This document shows positions 8,320 through 16,846 of a stretch of DNA of 64,000 nt, piece after piece. This DNA is from Alkalicoccobacillus gibsonii. Its GTDB lineage: Bacteria; Bacillota; Bacilli; Bacillales; Bacillaceae_D. A program made the translations under genes and the position numbers. The stretch is from positions 310,001 through 374,000 of the forward strand of contig NZ_JAEUZA010000002.1 in the NCBI RefSeq assembly GCF_016798245.1, in the 5' to 3' direction. The stretch's first letter is position 1. Every line of letters begins with the position of its first letter. Below the pieces are notes generated by a model, which saw only the letters and a program-made list of their open reading frames with translations, was not told where the DNA came from and made no database searches.

Positions 8320-9390
8320 ATGGCTAGTATTACCCTTAAGAACATCAGCAAACGCTTTGGAGATGAACGGGTCATTGACAACTTGAATTTGCACATTAAA
8401 GACGGTTCATTCACCGTGTTTGTTGGTCCTTCTGGATGCGGGAAGTCAACAACGCTTAGAATGATCGCGGGACTTGAGGAGCAGTCGGAGGGAGAGATCT
8501 GGATCGATGACCAACGTATCGATCATCTCCCTCCGGGTAAACGAAATATTGCAATGGTGTTCCAAAACTATGCCCTCTACCCAAGTATGACGGTTAAAGG
8601 GAATATTGAATTCGGTCTTAAAAATAAGAAGGTACCAAAAGCAGAAAGGGAGGCGCTGATCCACGATATTGCTAGTATCGTGGGTCTGACTCCTTATCTA
8701 TCAAAAAAGCCACAGGTTCTTTCAGGTGGACAGCGCCAACGAGTGGCACTTGCAAGAGCGATGGTGAAGAAGCCAAAGGTCTTTGTATTTGATGAGCCTC
8801 TTTCTAATCTTGATGCCAAGCTAAGAGGGCAGATGCGTACAGAGCTGATCCAGCTTCATAAACGCCTGGGTACAACGTTTGTGTATGTCACACATGATCA
8901 AACAGAGGCGATGTCGATGGGTGATGAAATTGTCATCCTACATAAAGGGTTGATTCAGCAGATGGATAAACCGATGACAATCTACCACCAGCCAGCGAAT
9001 GTCTTTGCTGCTCAGTTCATTGGCACTCCTGCTATGAATGTGTTCACTATGGATGAACTGCCTGAGTCGTTTCAGCATGTGGGGCAAGAGGTGAATCAAA
9101 TTGGGTTCCGTCCAGAGCATGTCACCATTTCCAAAAGTCTTGCTCTATCGGGAGAAAAAGCGATTGTCAAAGCGGAGATTAAGACAGTCGAAACCTTAGG
9201 ATCTGAGACATTGTACCAGCTTGAAACGTCCTTTGGAGGGATGGTCGCTAAAAGCATTGAACCGCCCCTTTCAATGGGAGATAAGGTATACATTAGTGTT
9301 GCGCGCGGACATCTCCATTATTTTGACCAAAATGGGGTGGCGATAACGAAGCCTCATGTTGTTCACGAAGAGGTGGGCATTGAAGCATGA
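8320..9390 (+). CDS. ABC transporter ATP-binding protein, UgpC/MsmX type
   Basis: The 356-residue ATPase has Walker A GPSGCGKST at residues 36-44, the signature LSGGQRQR near 133, Walker B VFVFDEP near 153 and the H-loop VTHDQTEA near 190. A C-terminal OB-fold (TOBE) regulatory domain follows from about residue 240. This architecture is that of the MalK/UgpC/MsmX group powering carbohydrate importers. It sits 21 bp after the binding protein and overlaps the first permease by 4 bases. Unlike B. subtilis, where MsmX serves several importers, this system carries its own ATPase. Confidence 0.88.
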   Translation: MASITLKNISKRFGDERVIDNLNLHIKDGSFTVFVGPSGCGKSTTLRMIAGLEEQSEGEIWIDDQRIDHLPPGKRNIAMVFQNYALYPSMTVKGNIEFGLKNKKVPKAEREALIHDIASIVGLTPYLSKKPQVLSGGQRQRVALARAMVKKPKVFVFDEPLSNLDAKLRGQMRTELIQLHKRLGTTFVYVTHDQTEAMSMGDEIVILHKGLIQQMDKPMTIYHQPANVFAAQFIGTPAMNVFTMDELPESFQHVGQEVNQIGFRPEHVTISKSLALSGEKAIVKAEIKTVETLGSETLYQLETSFGGMVAKSIEPPLSMGDKVYISVARGHLHYFDQNGVAITKPHVVHEEVGIEA

Positions 9391-10253
9391 TGCAAAAAGC
9401 ACAGCCTTATTTAATGATTCTTCCATCTCTTATTGTGTTTGGATTGTTTTTTCTCTACCCTATCGGCTATTTAGTTCAGCTCAGTTTACATGATTGGAAC
9501 TTTATCAGCCCAGAGATGAATTTTATCGGACTCGAAAACTTTATGCAGCTTTTTCGTGATACTGAATTTAGAGAGGTTTTGCTCAACACCTCAGTGTACA
9601 CCGTGGCAAGCGTAAGTGTAACAACGATTCTCTCGATCTTCCTTGCCCTTTGGTTAAATAAACAAGGCTGGTTCTATACATTCTTGCAAGGAGCCATCTT
9701 TAGTCCACACGTCATCTCACTAGTGTCCATTGCGTTGTTATGGATGTGGATGATGGAGCCGGATTATGGCTTGTTGAATTGGGCACTAAATCTTTTTGGC
9801 TTAAACGGCATACAATGGTTGAACGCGCCAGAGACGTCCTTGTTTTCTCTTATAGTTGTAGCTGTTTGGAAGGGGCTTGGTTTTAACACGTTGATTTTTA
9901 TTGCAGGCCTTCAAAGTATTCCAAAGTCCGTCTACGAAGCAGCAGATTTAGATGATGCTACAAGGTTTAGTCGGTTTCGAGAGATTACGTTACCGATGCT
10001 ATCACCAACCATCTTCTTTCTTGTCATTATCAATCTAATAGGGTCATTCCAAGTATTTGAGACGATTTCGATTATGACACAGGGTGGTCCCATAAACTCA
10101 ACAAATATGATCGTGTATTACATCTACGAATATGGGTTCCAATACTTTAAAATTGGCTATGCTTCGGCAGCGGGTGTCTTGTTATTAATTATTATTAGTG
10201 TGTTTACGGCGATTTACTTCTGGCTCTTATCACGTCGTGTTCATTATCAATAA
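9387..10253 (+). CDS. ABC transporter permease, UgpA/MalF type
   Basis: A 288-residue inner-membrane permease with six predicted helices. The cytoplasmic EAA loop (YEAADLDDATRFSRFREITLP, near residue 190) docks on the ATPase. Its start overlaps the ATPase stop by 4 bases. It forms the translocation pore with the next gene product. Resemblance is to UgpA and related family 1 sugar permeases; substrate is assigned only through the downstream phosphodiesterase. Confidence 0.85.
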   Translation: MMQKAQPYLMILPSLIVFGLFFLYPIGYLVQLSLHDWNFISPEMNFIGLENFMQLFRDTEFREVLLNTSVYTVASVSVTTILSIFLALWLNKQGWFYTFLQGAIFSPHVISLVSIALLWMWMMEPDYGLLNWALNLFGLNGIQWLNAPETSLFSLIVVAVWKGLGFNTLIFIAGLQSIPKSVYEAADLDDATRFSRFREITLPMLSPTIFFLVIINLIGSFQVFETISIMTQGGPINSTNMIVYYIYEYGFQYFKIGYASAAGVLLLIIISVFTAIYFWLLSRRVHYQ

Positions 10254-10270
10254 GGAAAGGAGCCTTTATT

Positions 10271-11089
10271 ATGAATGGAGTAAAACGTTCGATCAATGTG
10301 GTGGGTCTAGTCCTTCTTGCTCTCGTTTTTCTATTTCCGTTTTTATGGATGGTATCAACCTCTCTTAAAACATTAGGCGAAGCCATGACCTTTCCCCCTA
10401 AATGGTTACCGGACTCGTTTCAATGGCAGAACTTTGTTTCGGCCTGGAATTCTGGTCCGTTTCTGCAGTACTTAACAAATAGCTTGCTCGTCACAGGTGG
10501 GATCCTTGTTTTCCAATTTATCACGGTTGTACCGGCTGCTTACGCCTTTGCTAGGTATCAATTCCGTGGGCAGAAGGTTTTATTCGCTCTCATTATGATC
10601 ACATTAATGATTCCTGCGCAGTTAATTTTTCTACCAGTTTATATTCAAATGAGTAACTGGGGTCTATTAAATCAGGTGTGGGCATTAATTCTCCCATTTG
10701 CTTCAAGCGCCTTCGGAATCTTTCTCTTAAGGCAGTCGTTTAAACAGGTTCCTCACGAACTAATTGAAGCGGCAAGACTGGATGATGCGAGCGAATGGAA
10801 GATTATGTGGCGTGTCATGGTGCCACTTGCTAAACCAACTTTAATTACGTTTGCATTGTTTAGCTTCATTACTCATTGGAACGATTACTTCTGGCCGCTT
10901 GTTATGACAACAAACAATGATGCGCGCACACTTCCAGTGGGCATTGCTCAGCTGAGAAATACGGAGGGTGGGGTGTCCTGGAATACGTTAATGGCAGGAA
11001 ATATGCTTTTAGTGATCCCTGTTTTGTTTGTGTTTTTTATGGCGCAACGTCAGATTATCCGTGCCTTTACCTACACTGGAGTGAAATAA
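10271..11089 (+). CDS. ABC transporter permease, UgpE/MalG type
   Basis: A 272-residue second permease with an EAA loop (IEAARLDDASEWKIMWRVMVP near residue 168) and six membrane helices, ending in the family-typical RAFTYTGVK. An AAAGGAG site precedes the ATG. It pairs with the preceding permease to form the channel of the importer. The family is robust; the substrate is inferred from the operon. Confidence 0.85.
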   Translation: MNGVKRSINVVGLVLLALVFLFPFLWMVSTSLKTLGEAMTFPPKWLPDSFQWQNFVSAWNSGPFLQYLTNSLLVTGGILVFQFITVVPAAYAFARYQFRGQKVLFALIMITLMIPAQLIFLPVYIQMSNWGLLNQVWALILPFASSAFGIFLLRQSFKQVPHELIEAARLDDASEWKIMWRVMVPLAKPTLITFALFSFITHWNDYFWPLVMTTNNDARTLPVGIAQLRNTEGGVSWNTLMAGNMLLVIPVLFVFFMAQRQIIRAFTYTGVK

Positions 11090-11104
11090 GAGAGGATGAA
11101 TGAG

Positions 11105-11842
11105 ATGAAATGTATCGCACATCGAGGTTGGTCGAGTTATGCCCCGGAAAATACTTTGGCTGCTTTTTACAAGGCGTTAGAGCATGACTGGATCTTTGGA
11201 ATTGAACTAGATGTTCATTTAAGTAAGGATGGGATTCCGGTGGTGATCCATGATCATACATTGGAGCGAACAACAAACGGAGCAGGTGAAGTAAGAGATT
11301 TTACGTTCAGCGAATTATCTCAGCTTGATGCAGGTAGCTGGTGTCGCGAGTCCTTCTCAGGGGAACGGATCCCAAGCTTGGAACAGGCGCTTGCTGCGAT
11401 GAAGGATTCAGATAAGAAAGTGACGATTGAATTAAAGCAAGTCGGCTCACGCTACATTGGTATGGAAGAAGCAGTTGTGGAGGTTGTCGATCGACTTGAT
11501 ATGATGCAGCAAGTTATTTTTGCTTCCTTTGACCATACATCAGTGAAACGAATTGAACAGTTAGCTCCTCATGCCCATAGAGGACTTATCATTGGTCAGC
11601 TCCCTAACCTCATTTTAGAACAATTGCATTATGTAGCAGCTGACTATGTGATGATTGAGCACCATTTTGCGGATGCGGCACTCATTAAGCATTTGCAGGA
11701 AAATGGAATACATGTGGGAGTCTGGACGATTGATGATGAACTTATTGTCAATCGAAGCCGCACAATGTATGAGGATGTATACATTACAACAAACAATCCA
11801 CGCATTTTAAAGGATCATATCTTAAAATCTACTACGATCTAA
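11105..11842 (+). CDS. Glycerophosphodiester phosphodiesterase (UgpQ-like)
   Basis: The protein begins MKCIAHRGWSSYAPENT, the HRG...EN signature of the GDPD TIM barrel, followed by the metal-binding ELDVHLSKDG and the catalytic IHDHTLERTT histidine. There is no signal peptide, so it is cytoplasmic, as is UgpQ. The enzyme hydrolyses glycerophosphodiesters to glycerol-3-phosphate plus an alcohol. An ATG lies at 11096, but it abuts the ribosome site AGAGG; the ATG at 11105 has correct spacing and gives the usual family start. It closes the transporter operon and is the strongest clue to the substrate. Confidence 0.88.
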   Translation: MKCIAHRGWSSYAPENTLAAFYKALEHDWIFGIELDVHLSKDGIPVVIHDHTLERTTNGAGEVRDFTFSELSQLDAGSWCRESFSGERIPSLEQALAAMKDSDKKVTIELKQVGSRYIGMEEAVVEVVDRLDMMQQVIFASFDHTSVKRIEQLAPHAHRGLIIGQLPNLILEQLHYVAADYVMIEHHFADAALIKHLQENGIHVGVWTIDDELIVNRSRTMYEDVYITTNNPRILKDHILKSTTI

Positions 11843-11919
11843 AAGAAGTAAATTGCTTTGTGTTCCCTGCTTATTCGGCTATGATAGAACCAGAGAGAAG
11901 AGTGGTTAGGAGTGTTGGT

Positions 11920-12726
11920 ATGCCGAATTTGCAGGATGTTATTTTATATGAAAGCAAACATCAAGAGAAAGACTTTGTTCAGCCTCATAGTCACCAAACG
12001 CATCAAATCTTGTATGTTCTGGATGGGCAGGGTCGGTGTCAGTTAAATGAACACACATCTCCCCTAAAGCCAGATAGCATGATTGTCATTCCCCCTCATA
12101 CGGAACATTCGATTCTCGCAGCGTCTAAGATGACGGTGCTTATTTTGGAATTCTCGCATCTTCATGTAGATGCTGATACTAGAGAGTTTTTGATCAAACC
12201 TGTTTTCAAGGAACCAAAGGTCTGGAGTCTTAATCTATTTGTTAGCAGTGAGATTAGACAATTACTAAGAAAAATGTTGTACGAACAGTCGCAGGAGAGC
12301 ATCGAGTATAAGCTCGGCATTAAGCTTTTGCTTAGTCAGCTTCTTTTTATCCTCATGAGAGCCAACCAGTCCATGGCACAGCTGGACTCGAATACACTCA
12401 GGTCTAGTTGGTTAAAGGAATATATTGATTCAAACTTTTATCAAATTACAAGTATAGAAGAGATGGCTGGGAAGATGGGGATTAGCTCTAGATACATGAA
12501 CCAGATGTTCACGGAAGTATATGATCAAACACCTATGCGTTATCTAACCGAAGTACGATTAACCCGTGTGAAGAAAATGCTGACGGAAACGGATTTGGAT
12601 ATAGTAACGATTTGTTTTGAGGTTGGCTTTGAATCGCTTTCTACCTTTTACAGAGTGTTTAAAAAGCAGGTGGGGGTACCACCCAATCGGTACCGGACTA
12701 CGTATGTGGGAAGGGCAGATGAGTAG
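11920..12726 (+). CDS. AraC family transcriptional regulator with N-terminal cupin
   Basis: A cupin sensor half (PHSHQTHQILYVLDGQG near residue 25) precedes two C-terminal helix-turn-helix motifs, with the AraC signature GFESLSTFYRVFKKQVGVPP near residue 230. The frame opens at 11860, but the ATG at 11920 has a good TTAGGAGTG site and is chosen (268 residues). It lies 77 bp downstream of the phosphodiesterase in the same direction and probably regulates the transporter operon, replacing PhoP control seen for glpQ or ugp genes elsewhere; that is inference. Confidence 0.82.
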   Translation: MPNLQDVILYESKHQEKDFVQPHSHQTHQILYVLDGQGRCQLNEHTSPLKPDSMIVIPPHTEHSILAASKMTVLILEFSHLHVDADTREFLIKPVFKEPKVWSLNLFVSSEIRQLLRKMLYEQSQESIEYKLGIKLLLSQLLFILMRANQSMAQLDSNTLRSSWLKEYIDSNFYQITSIEEMAGKMGISSRYMNQMFTEVYDQTPMRYLTEVRLTRVKKMLTETDLDIVTICFEVGFESLSTFYRVFKKQVGVPPNRYRTTYVGRADE

Positions 12727-12780
12727 CATGAGTAGAGTAGGAGAGAGAAGAGTTTGGGGATAAATAAAAATCAACACTAA

Positions 12781-13010
12781 AAAGGCGAATGATTCGATTG
12801 CAGAATCATTCGCCTTTTGTGATTTTGTTTGAACAAGTGGAAGGAGAACCCGAGACTCCTACGGAACAGAACGCGGTGAAGACACTTTAGCGGCGCTTTT
12901 CCCGCGAAAGGGGCTGAGGCCGTTCCCGTGGAAAGCGAGGGATTCTCCTGTAGCGGATATTGTGCTATGTTCGTGTTTAGCTATCCACACTAATGTTTTG
13001 TCTCAGCTCT
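12781..13010 (+). repeat. Dispersed structured repeat, copy B
   Basis: Opens with a perfect 15-bp stem (AAAGGCGAATGATTC 12781-12795 with 12803-12817) around a 7-nt loop. GGAGAACCCGAGACTCC (from 12842) can pair with GGGATTCTCC (from 12938), and ACGGAAC with GTTCCCGT inside. It ends in TGTAGCGGATATTG and an AT-rich tail. It separates the convergent AraC and MFS genes. It shares the layout and many words with copies A, C and D. Confidence 0.85.
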
Positions 13011-13014
13011 TTTC

Positions 13015-14190
13015 TCACTCATACAATGCTTTATCTTCAACCTTGTGCGTAACAAACGTAATCACAAGTCCTAGCAGAATCAAACTCGCAGCGACAAATG
13101 TTACGGTCGTATAGCTACCAGTCGCCTCGAGTACCTGGGTACCAAGAAAGGCACCGATGGCATTAGCGAGATTAAAGACAGAGGCAGCGACCGTCCCTGA
13201 AAGAGATGGGGCTTCTCTTGCTGCAATGATAATTTTTGAATTGAGTAGAGGTGTCGTTCCAAAGGTTCCAACACCGAATAGGAAGCAGATGACAAACGCT
13301 GTAATTGAAAACTGTAACAGGTACGTGAACGATACCAAAACGACAGCAAGCATGATGAGCGCACCCATCAAACGTTCTGTGAGCAATCTAGGTAACACAC
13401 GCCCTGATGCAAAGTTGCCGATCACTGCACCAACTCCAAAACAGAAGAGGGCAGCCGTAATTGCAGTCACTTCAAATCCAGCGAATTCACGTAGCATTGG
13501 TTCTTTGAAGGTATACGCTGTAAAGACCCCAGAGAATCCAAAGACAATAATCGCAATGACAAGTAATACGCTTTTATTTTTAAACATTCCTAACTCTTTC
13601 TTCAAATTAGGAGTGTCAATTGGTTTGTGGTTTGGTGTCGTTAGAATAATGCCGATAAAGGCAATGGCTCCAAGGATCGCAATAAACCAGAATACATATC
13701 TCCAGTCAAAGATCCCACCTAGATAAGAACCAAATGGAACACCAAGCATGATGGCTATGGTTAATCCACCTTGTACAGCGGCAATTGCTGCTGTGCGTTT
13801 CTCAGGGGTGGAAATGTTAACCGCTACAGCCATGCTTAACCCAAAGAATGGCGCATGCATCGTTGCAGACAACAGCCTTGATACTAAGAGCATTTCAAAG
13901 TTAGGTGCAGTAGCCGCAATGATATTACTGACAACAAAGATCCCCATGAATACGATTAGTAATCTTTTAGTAGAGAACTTAATGGTTATCATACGCAAAA
14001 TTGGGCCAAATACGGCAACACCTAATGCGTATACACTGAGCAGTAGTCCTGTTGTTGAAATTGGTACATCTAAATCATTCGAGAATTGAGTAAGCAAACC
14101 TGTCACTACATATTCAGTCATTCCAATAGCAAATGTGGAAAGCATAAATATGATGAGCACAGTTCTTCTTGAAGCCTGTAAACGATTCAT
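13015..14190 (-). CDS. MFS transporter, AraJ/PbuE type exporter
   Basis: The 391-residue protein has twelve predicted membrane helices and the major-facilitator pattern TGLLLSVYALGVAVFGPI in helix 2. Its best resemblance is to the AraJ/YdhP/PbuE group of drug, sugar or nucleoside exporters (drug:H+ antiporter-1). The ATG at 14190 follows GAGGGGTGATGA; an upstream frame extension of 12 codons is rejected. It is a single gene between repeat B and the catalase region, with no clue to its substrate. Confidence 0.8.
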   Translation of the reverse strand: MNRLQASRRTVLIIFMLSTFAIGMTEYVVTGLLTQFSNDLDVPISTTGLLLSVYALGVAVFGPILRMITIKFSTKRLLIVFMGIFVVSNIIAATAPNFEMLLVSRLLSATMHAPFFGLSMAVAVNISTPEKRTAAIAAVQGGLTIAIMLGVPFGSYLGGIFDWRYVFWFIAILGAIAFIGIILTTPNHKPIDTPNLKKELGMFKNKSVLLVIAIIVFGFSGVFTAYTFKEPMLREFAGFEVTAITAALFCFGVGAVIGNFASGRVLPRLLTERLMGALIMLAVVLVSFTYLLQFSITAFVICFLFGVGTFGTTPLLNSKIIIAAREAPSLSGTVAASVFNLANAIGAFLGTQVLEATGSYTTVTFVAASLILLGLVITFVTHKVEDKALYE

Positions 14191-14330
14191 TTCATCACCC
14201 CTCACAATTAACTTTTTTATCAGCACAAGCGGTTATAGTAAAACATATTTGGGGTGATGTCTAGACATATTACTCAAAAAGAAAAAGTTTGCAAAATGAC
14301 CGCGCTTACTTCGTTTTTTAAATGGAAAAA

Positions 14331-14358
14331 ACCAGAAAGAACGGCTCTCTTTCTGGTC
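14331..14358 (-). terminator. Terminator of the manganese catalase gene
   Basis: ACCAGAAAGAA pairs with TTCTTTCTGGT in the minus-strand transcript, followed by TTTTTTCC. It lies 8 bases past the catalase stop codon. Confidence 0.75.
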
Positions 14359-14365
14359 AGATTCA

Positions 14366-15256
14366 TTAGATATTTTCTTTTAGTCGTTTTAAGATTTTAG
14401 CATAGTCATCTGGATCCACCCCTGGAGCAAAGAGCTGAGGTGTTTCTTCCAAATCAGGAATCGGTGCTCCTTCGGGAACGCCATCAATTACTCGAAGAGG
14501 CTCTTTTGTCTCAGGGTTTTCACCTTTCCAGATCTGAGCGATGTCCCGGTATTCTGGCTCTCCCCACGTGTAAAGTACATTATAGAGGCCTTGGTCAATA
14601 AACTTGTTGGCTTCACTAAATTTTGTATTATCTGGATAAGGAACAGGAAGCATCTTGCCGATGTCAACGCCTGTGGCCACTTGAATTGCTTTAGCATAGG
14701 CAATAATATGTGTGCCTCCTCTAACAAGTAAGTATCCACACAGTTCTCGTACGGTTGGGTTTGTCGACATTTCATATACTCTCATCTTATGATGACGAGC
14801 CCCAATCTCCAAGGTATAATTGTGTAAGAGATCTTCAATTAATGCACCACTATTGGTTACAAACGTTCCATTCCATGGTCTACCCATCCCATCCCCCGGA
14901 AAAGCCGTTTGAGCAGTTGTCGTGAAATGTGTTGAATAGCGTTTGTCCTTCCCATTTTGAAGAGGTGCTGTGTCTGGATCACCAGGGAATGTAGTTCCAT
15001 ATGAAACGAGATTAATCGCATTTGCGACGAGTTCAACGTGCCCAAACTCTTCTGCTGTAATACTAGCAATTAAGTCATAGAAGGGTTTGAATTTTGACTT
15101 TCCACGAAAGTTAAAGGATTGAAACATATAATTATTTAAGGTAGACATTTCACCAAACTTCCCACCTAACAATTCTTGGACAGCTGCAGCAGCGTTTGCA
15201 TCCCCGTGTTCTGGACGAGGTAATTCAATGGCTAACTTATTGATTCGTTTAATCAT
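14366..15256 (-). CDS. Manganese-containing catalase (YdbD-like)
   Basis: The 296-residue ferritin-like protein carries di-manganese ligand signatures: the helix STLNNYMFQSFNFRGK near residue 38, EEFGHVELV near 69, LEIGARHHK near 148 and GGTHIIAYA near 180. It breaks down hydrogen peroxide to water and oxygen without heme, in the cytoplasm or the spore coat. Bacillus relatives are YdbD and the CotJC coat protein. A CGGAGG site precedes the ATG. It is followed by its own terminator and preceded by a small DUF2642-like gene that may be co-transcribed. Confidence 0.92.
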   Translation of the reverse strand: MIKRINKLAIELPRPEHGDANAAAAVQELLGGKFGEMSTLNNYMFQSFNFRGKSKFKPFYDLIASITAEEFGHVELVANAINLVSYGTTFPGDPDTAPLQNGKDKRYSTHFTTTAQTAFPGDGMGRPWNGTFVTNSGALIEDLLHNYTLEIGARHHKMRVYEMSTNPTVRELCGYLLVRGGTHIIAYAKAIQVATGVDIGKMLPVPYPDNTKFSEANKFIDQGLYNVLYTWGEPEYRDIAQIWKGENPETKEPLRVIDGVPEGAPIPDLEETPQLFAPGVDPDDYAKILKRLKENI

Positions 15257-15293
15257 GAATTCATCCTCCGTTCCTTATTAAAATTGGTTCCGT

Positions 15294-15515
15294 CTAAGAA
15301 ACAGGGAAAAACCAGACGATCTGTTGCGTGCGAATGTAAAAGGGCGTCCCACCCATTTCAACAACAATATGATCAGGTTGAACTTCCTTTAGTGTTCCTC
15401 GAACAGCACCATGAGTCGTTTGTACCTCTGCCATTGCTCCAACAAGCTCCGATGCTTTTGCATATACATACGGATCTGTAATTGTCCATTGGATCTGCTC
15501 ATCCACATGAATCAT
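15294..15515 (-). CDS. Small DUF2642-like protein
   Basis: A 73-residue soluble protein with no signal peptide. Its centre reads VQTTHGAVRGTLKEVQPDHI and the end FYIRTQQIVWFFP, the pattern of the DUF2642 family of small Bacillus proteins such as YuzF; the function is unknown. The ATG at 15515 is close to an AAGGAAGGA site. The frame is open to a TTG at 15551, and an ATG at 15536 also exists, but neither has a ribosome site. It lies 37 bp upstream of the catalase on the same strand, so a shared transcript is likely. Confidence 0.65.
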   Translation of the reverse strand: MIHVDEQIQWTITDPYVYAKASELVGAMAEVQTTHGAVRGTLKEVQPDHIVVEMGGTPFYIRTQQIVWFFPVS

Positions 15516-15633
15516 TCCTTCCTTTGTTTTGACCATAGGAAGTATATGCAAAGAATGTAGTGAATATGGCTAGAAATTGTCGAGAAATCCACTTCCGAAA
15601 TTGAGAATTTGGCGCCTGATCTAGTAAGATTTA

Positions 15634-15654
15634 TGTATGCGCTTTAATTATGAT
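15634..15654 (+). promoter_or_regulatory. Possible cre site and -10 region of the oxidoreductase operon
   Basis: TGTATGCGCTTTAA (15634-15647) matches the CcpA consensus TGWAANCGNTNWCA at 12 of 14 positions. TATGAT (15649-15654) follows as a -10 candidate; no good -35 is visible. A cre here would fit catabolite repression of a sugar operon. Confidence 0.45.
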
Positions 15655-15687
15655 AAGAAGTATTAAAGGGAGAGAGGGGAAACAAAC

Positions 15688-16839
15688 ATGGCAACGCACA
15701 AAATTGGGATTATTATGAATGGTGTAACAGGTAGAATGGGGACGAATCAACATTTAATTCGCTCAATTGTGGCGATCCGTTCTGAAGGTGGAGTTAAGCT
15801 AGCGAATGGAGATGTTCTTTACCCGGATCCAATCCTTGTTGGACGTAACGAAGCAAAGCTTCAAGCTCTTGCAGATAAACACGGAATTGAACGAATTGGG
15901 ACAGATCTTGAAGCGGCCCTTGCTGATGATCATAATGTAATCTATTTTGATTCCCAAACCACAAATCGTCGTGCAGAAGGAATTAAGCAAGCGATTGCTG
16001 CAGGTAAGCACATCTATTGCGAAAAACCAACAGCGACAAGCGTGGAAGGCTCTCTTGAACTGGCAAAACTAGCGAGAGAAGCTGGCGTGAAAAATGGAGT
16101 TGTGCAAGATAAATTATTCCTACCAGGACTGTTAAAATTAAAACGCCTAATTGATAGTGGATATTTTGGAGAGATTCTTTCTGTAAAACTTGATTTCGGA
16201 TACTGGGTATTTGAGGGAGACTGGCAGGAAGGTCAACGCCCAAGCTGGAATTATAGAGAAGAGGACGGCGGCGGAATTATTGTTGATATGTTTGCGCACT
16301 GGCGTTATGTGATTGATAACCTGTTTGGCGAAATCAAGTCACTTACTTGCTTAGGTGCTACACATATCCCAAATCGTGTAGATGAAAATGGTGAAACGTA
16401 CAAAGCAACAGCTGACGATGCAGCGTACGCTATTTTTGAAATGAAGAGTGGAGCCGTGATTCAAGCGAACTCATCGTGGACCACTCGTGTGGATCGAGAT
16501 GATCTATTAACGATTCAAGTGGATGGAAAGCTTGGTAGTGCAGTGGCAGGCCTGCGCGACTGCAAGACGCAGCATCGTGTGCAGACTCCTCGCCCAACAT
16601 GGAACCCGGATATTCCAAATCCATTCAACTTCCAGGAGCAGTGGGAGCAGGTACCTGAGAACGAATTCTATGATAACGGATTCAAAATTCAATGGGAGCT
16701 CTTCCTTAAGCATATTCATCAAGATGATGCATTCCCTTGGGATTTACTTGAAGGCGCAAAAGGTACGCAGCTTTCTGACCTTGGCTTAGAAGCTTGGCAC
16801 GGACGTAAGTGGGTAGATGTACCAGATTTAAGTTTATAG
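15688..16839 (+). CDS. Gfo/Idh/MocA family oxidoreductase
   Basis: A 383-residue NAD(P)-dependent dehydrogenase. The N-terminal Rossmann fold starts with an unusual, DapB-like GVTGRMG loop (residues 11-17). The family EKP motif (HIYCEKPTA near residue 111) is present, and GGGIIVDMFAHW near 192 supplies the catalytic histidine region. A GAGAGGGG site precedes the ATG. It is the first gene of a five-gene operon containing two more oxidoreductases of this family, so it probably oxidises or reduces a ring hydroxyl of a sugar or cyclitol. The exact substrate is unknown. Confidence 0.85.
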   Translation: MATHKIGIIMNGVTGRMGTNQHLIRSIVAIRSEGGVKLANGDVLYPDPILVGRNEAKLQALADKHGIERIGTDLEAALADDHNVIYFDSQTTNRRAEGIKQAIAAGKHIYCEKPTATSVEGSLELAKLAREAGVKNGVVQDKLFLPGLLKLKRLIDSGYFGEILSVKLDFGYWVFEGDWQEGQRPSWNYREEDGGGIIVDMFAHWRYVIDNLFGEIKSLTCLGATHIPNRVDENGETYKATADDAAYAIFEMKSGAVIQANSSWTTRVDRDDLLTIQVDGKLGSAVAGLRDCKTQHRVQTPRPTWNPDIPNPFNFQEQWEQVPENEFYDNGFKIQWELFLKHIHQDDAFPWDLLEGAKGTQLSDLGLEAWHGRKWVDVPDLSL

Positions 16840-16846
16840 GAGGCGT

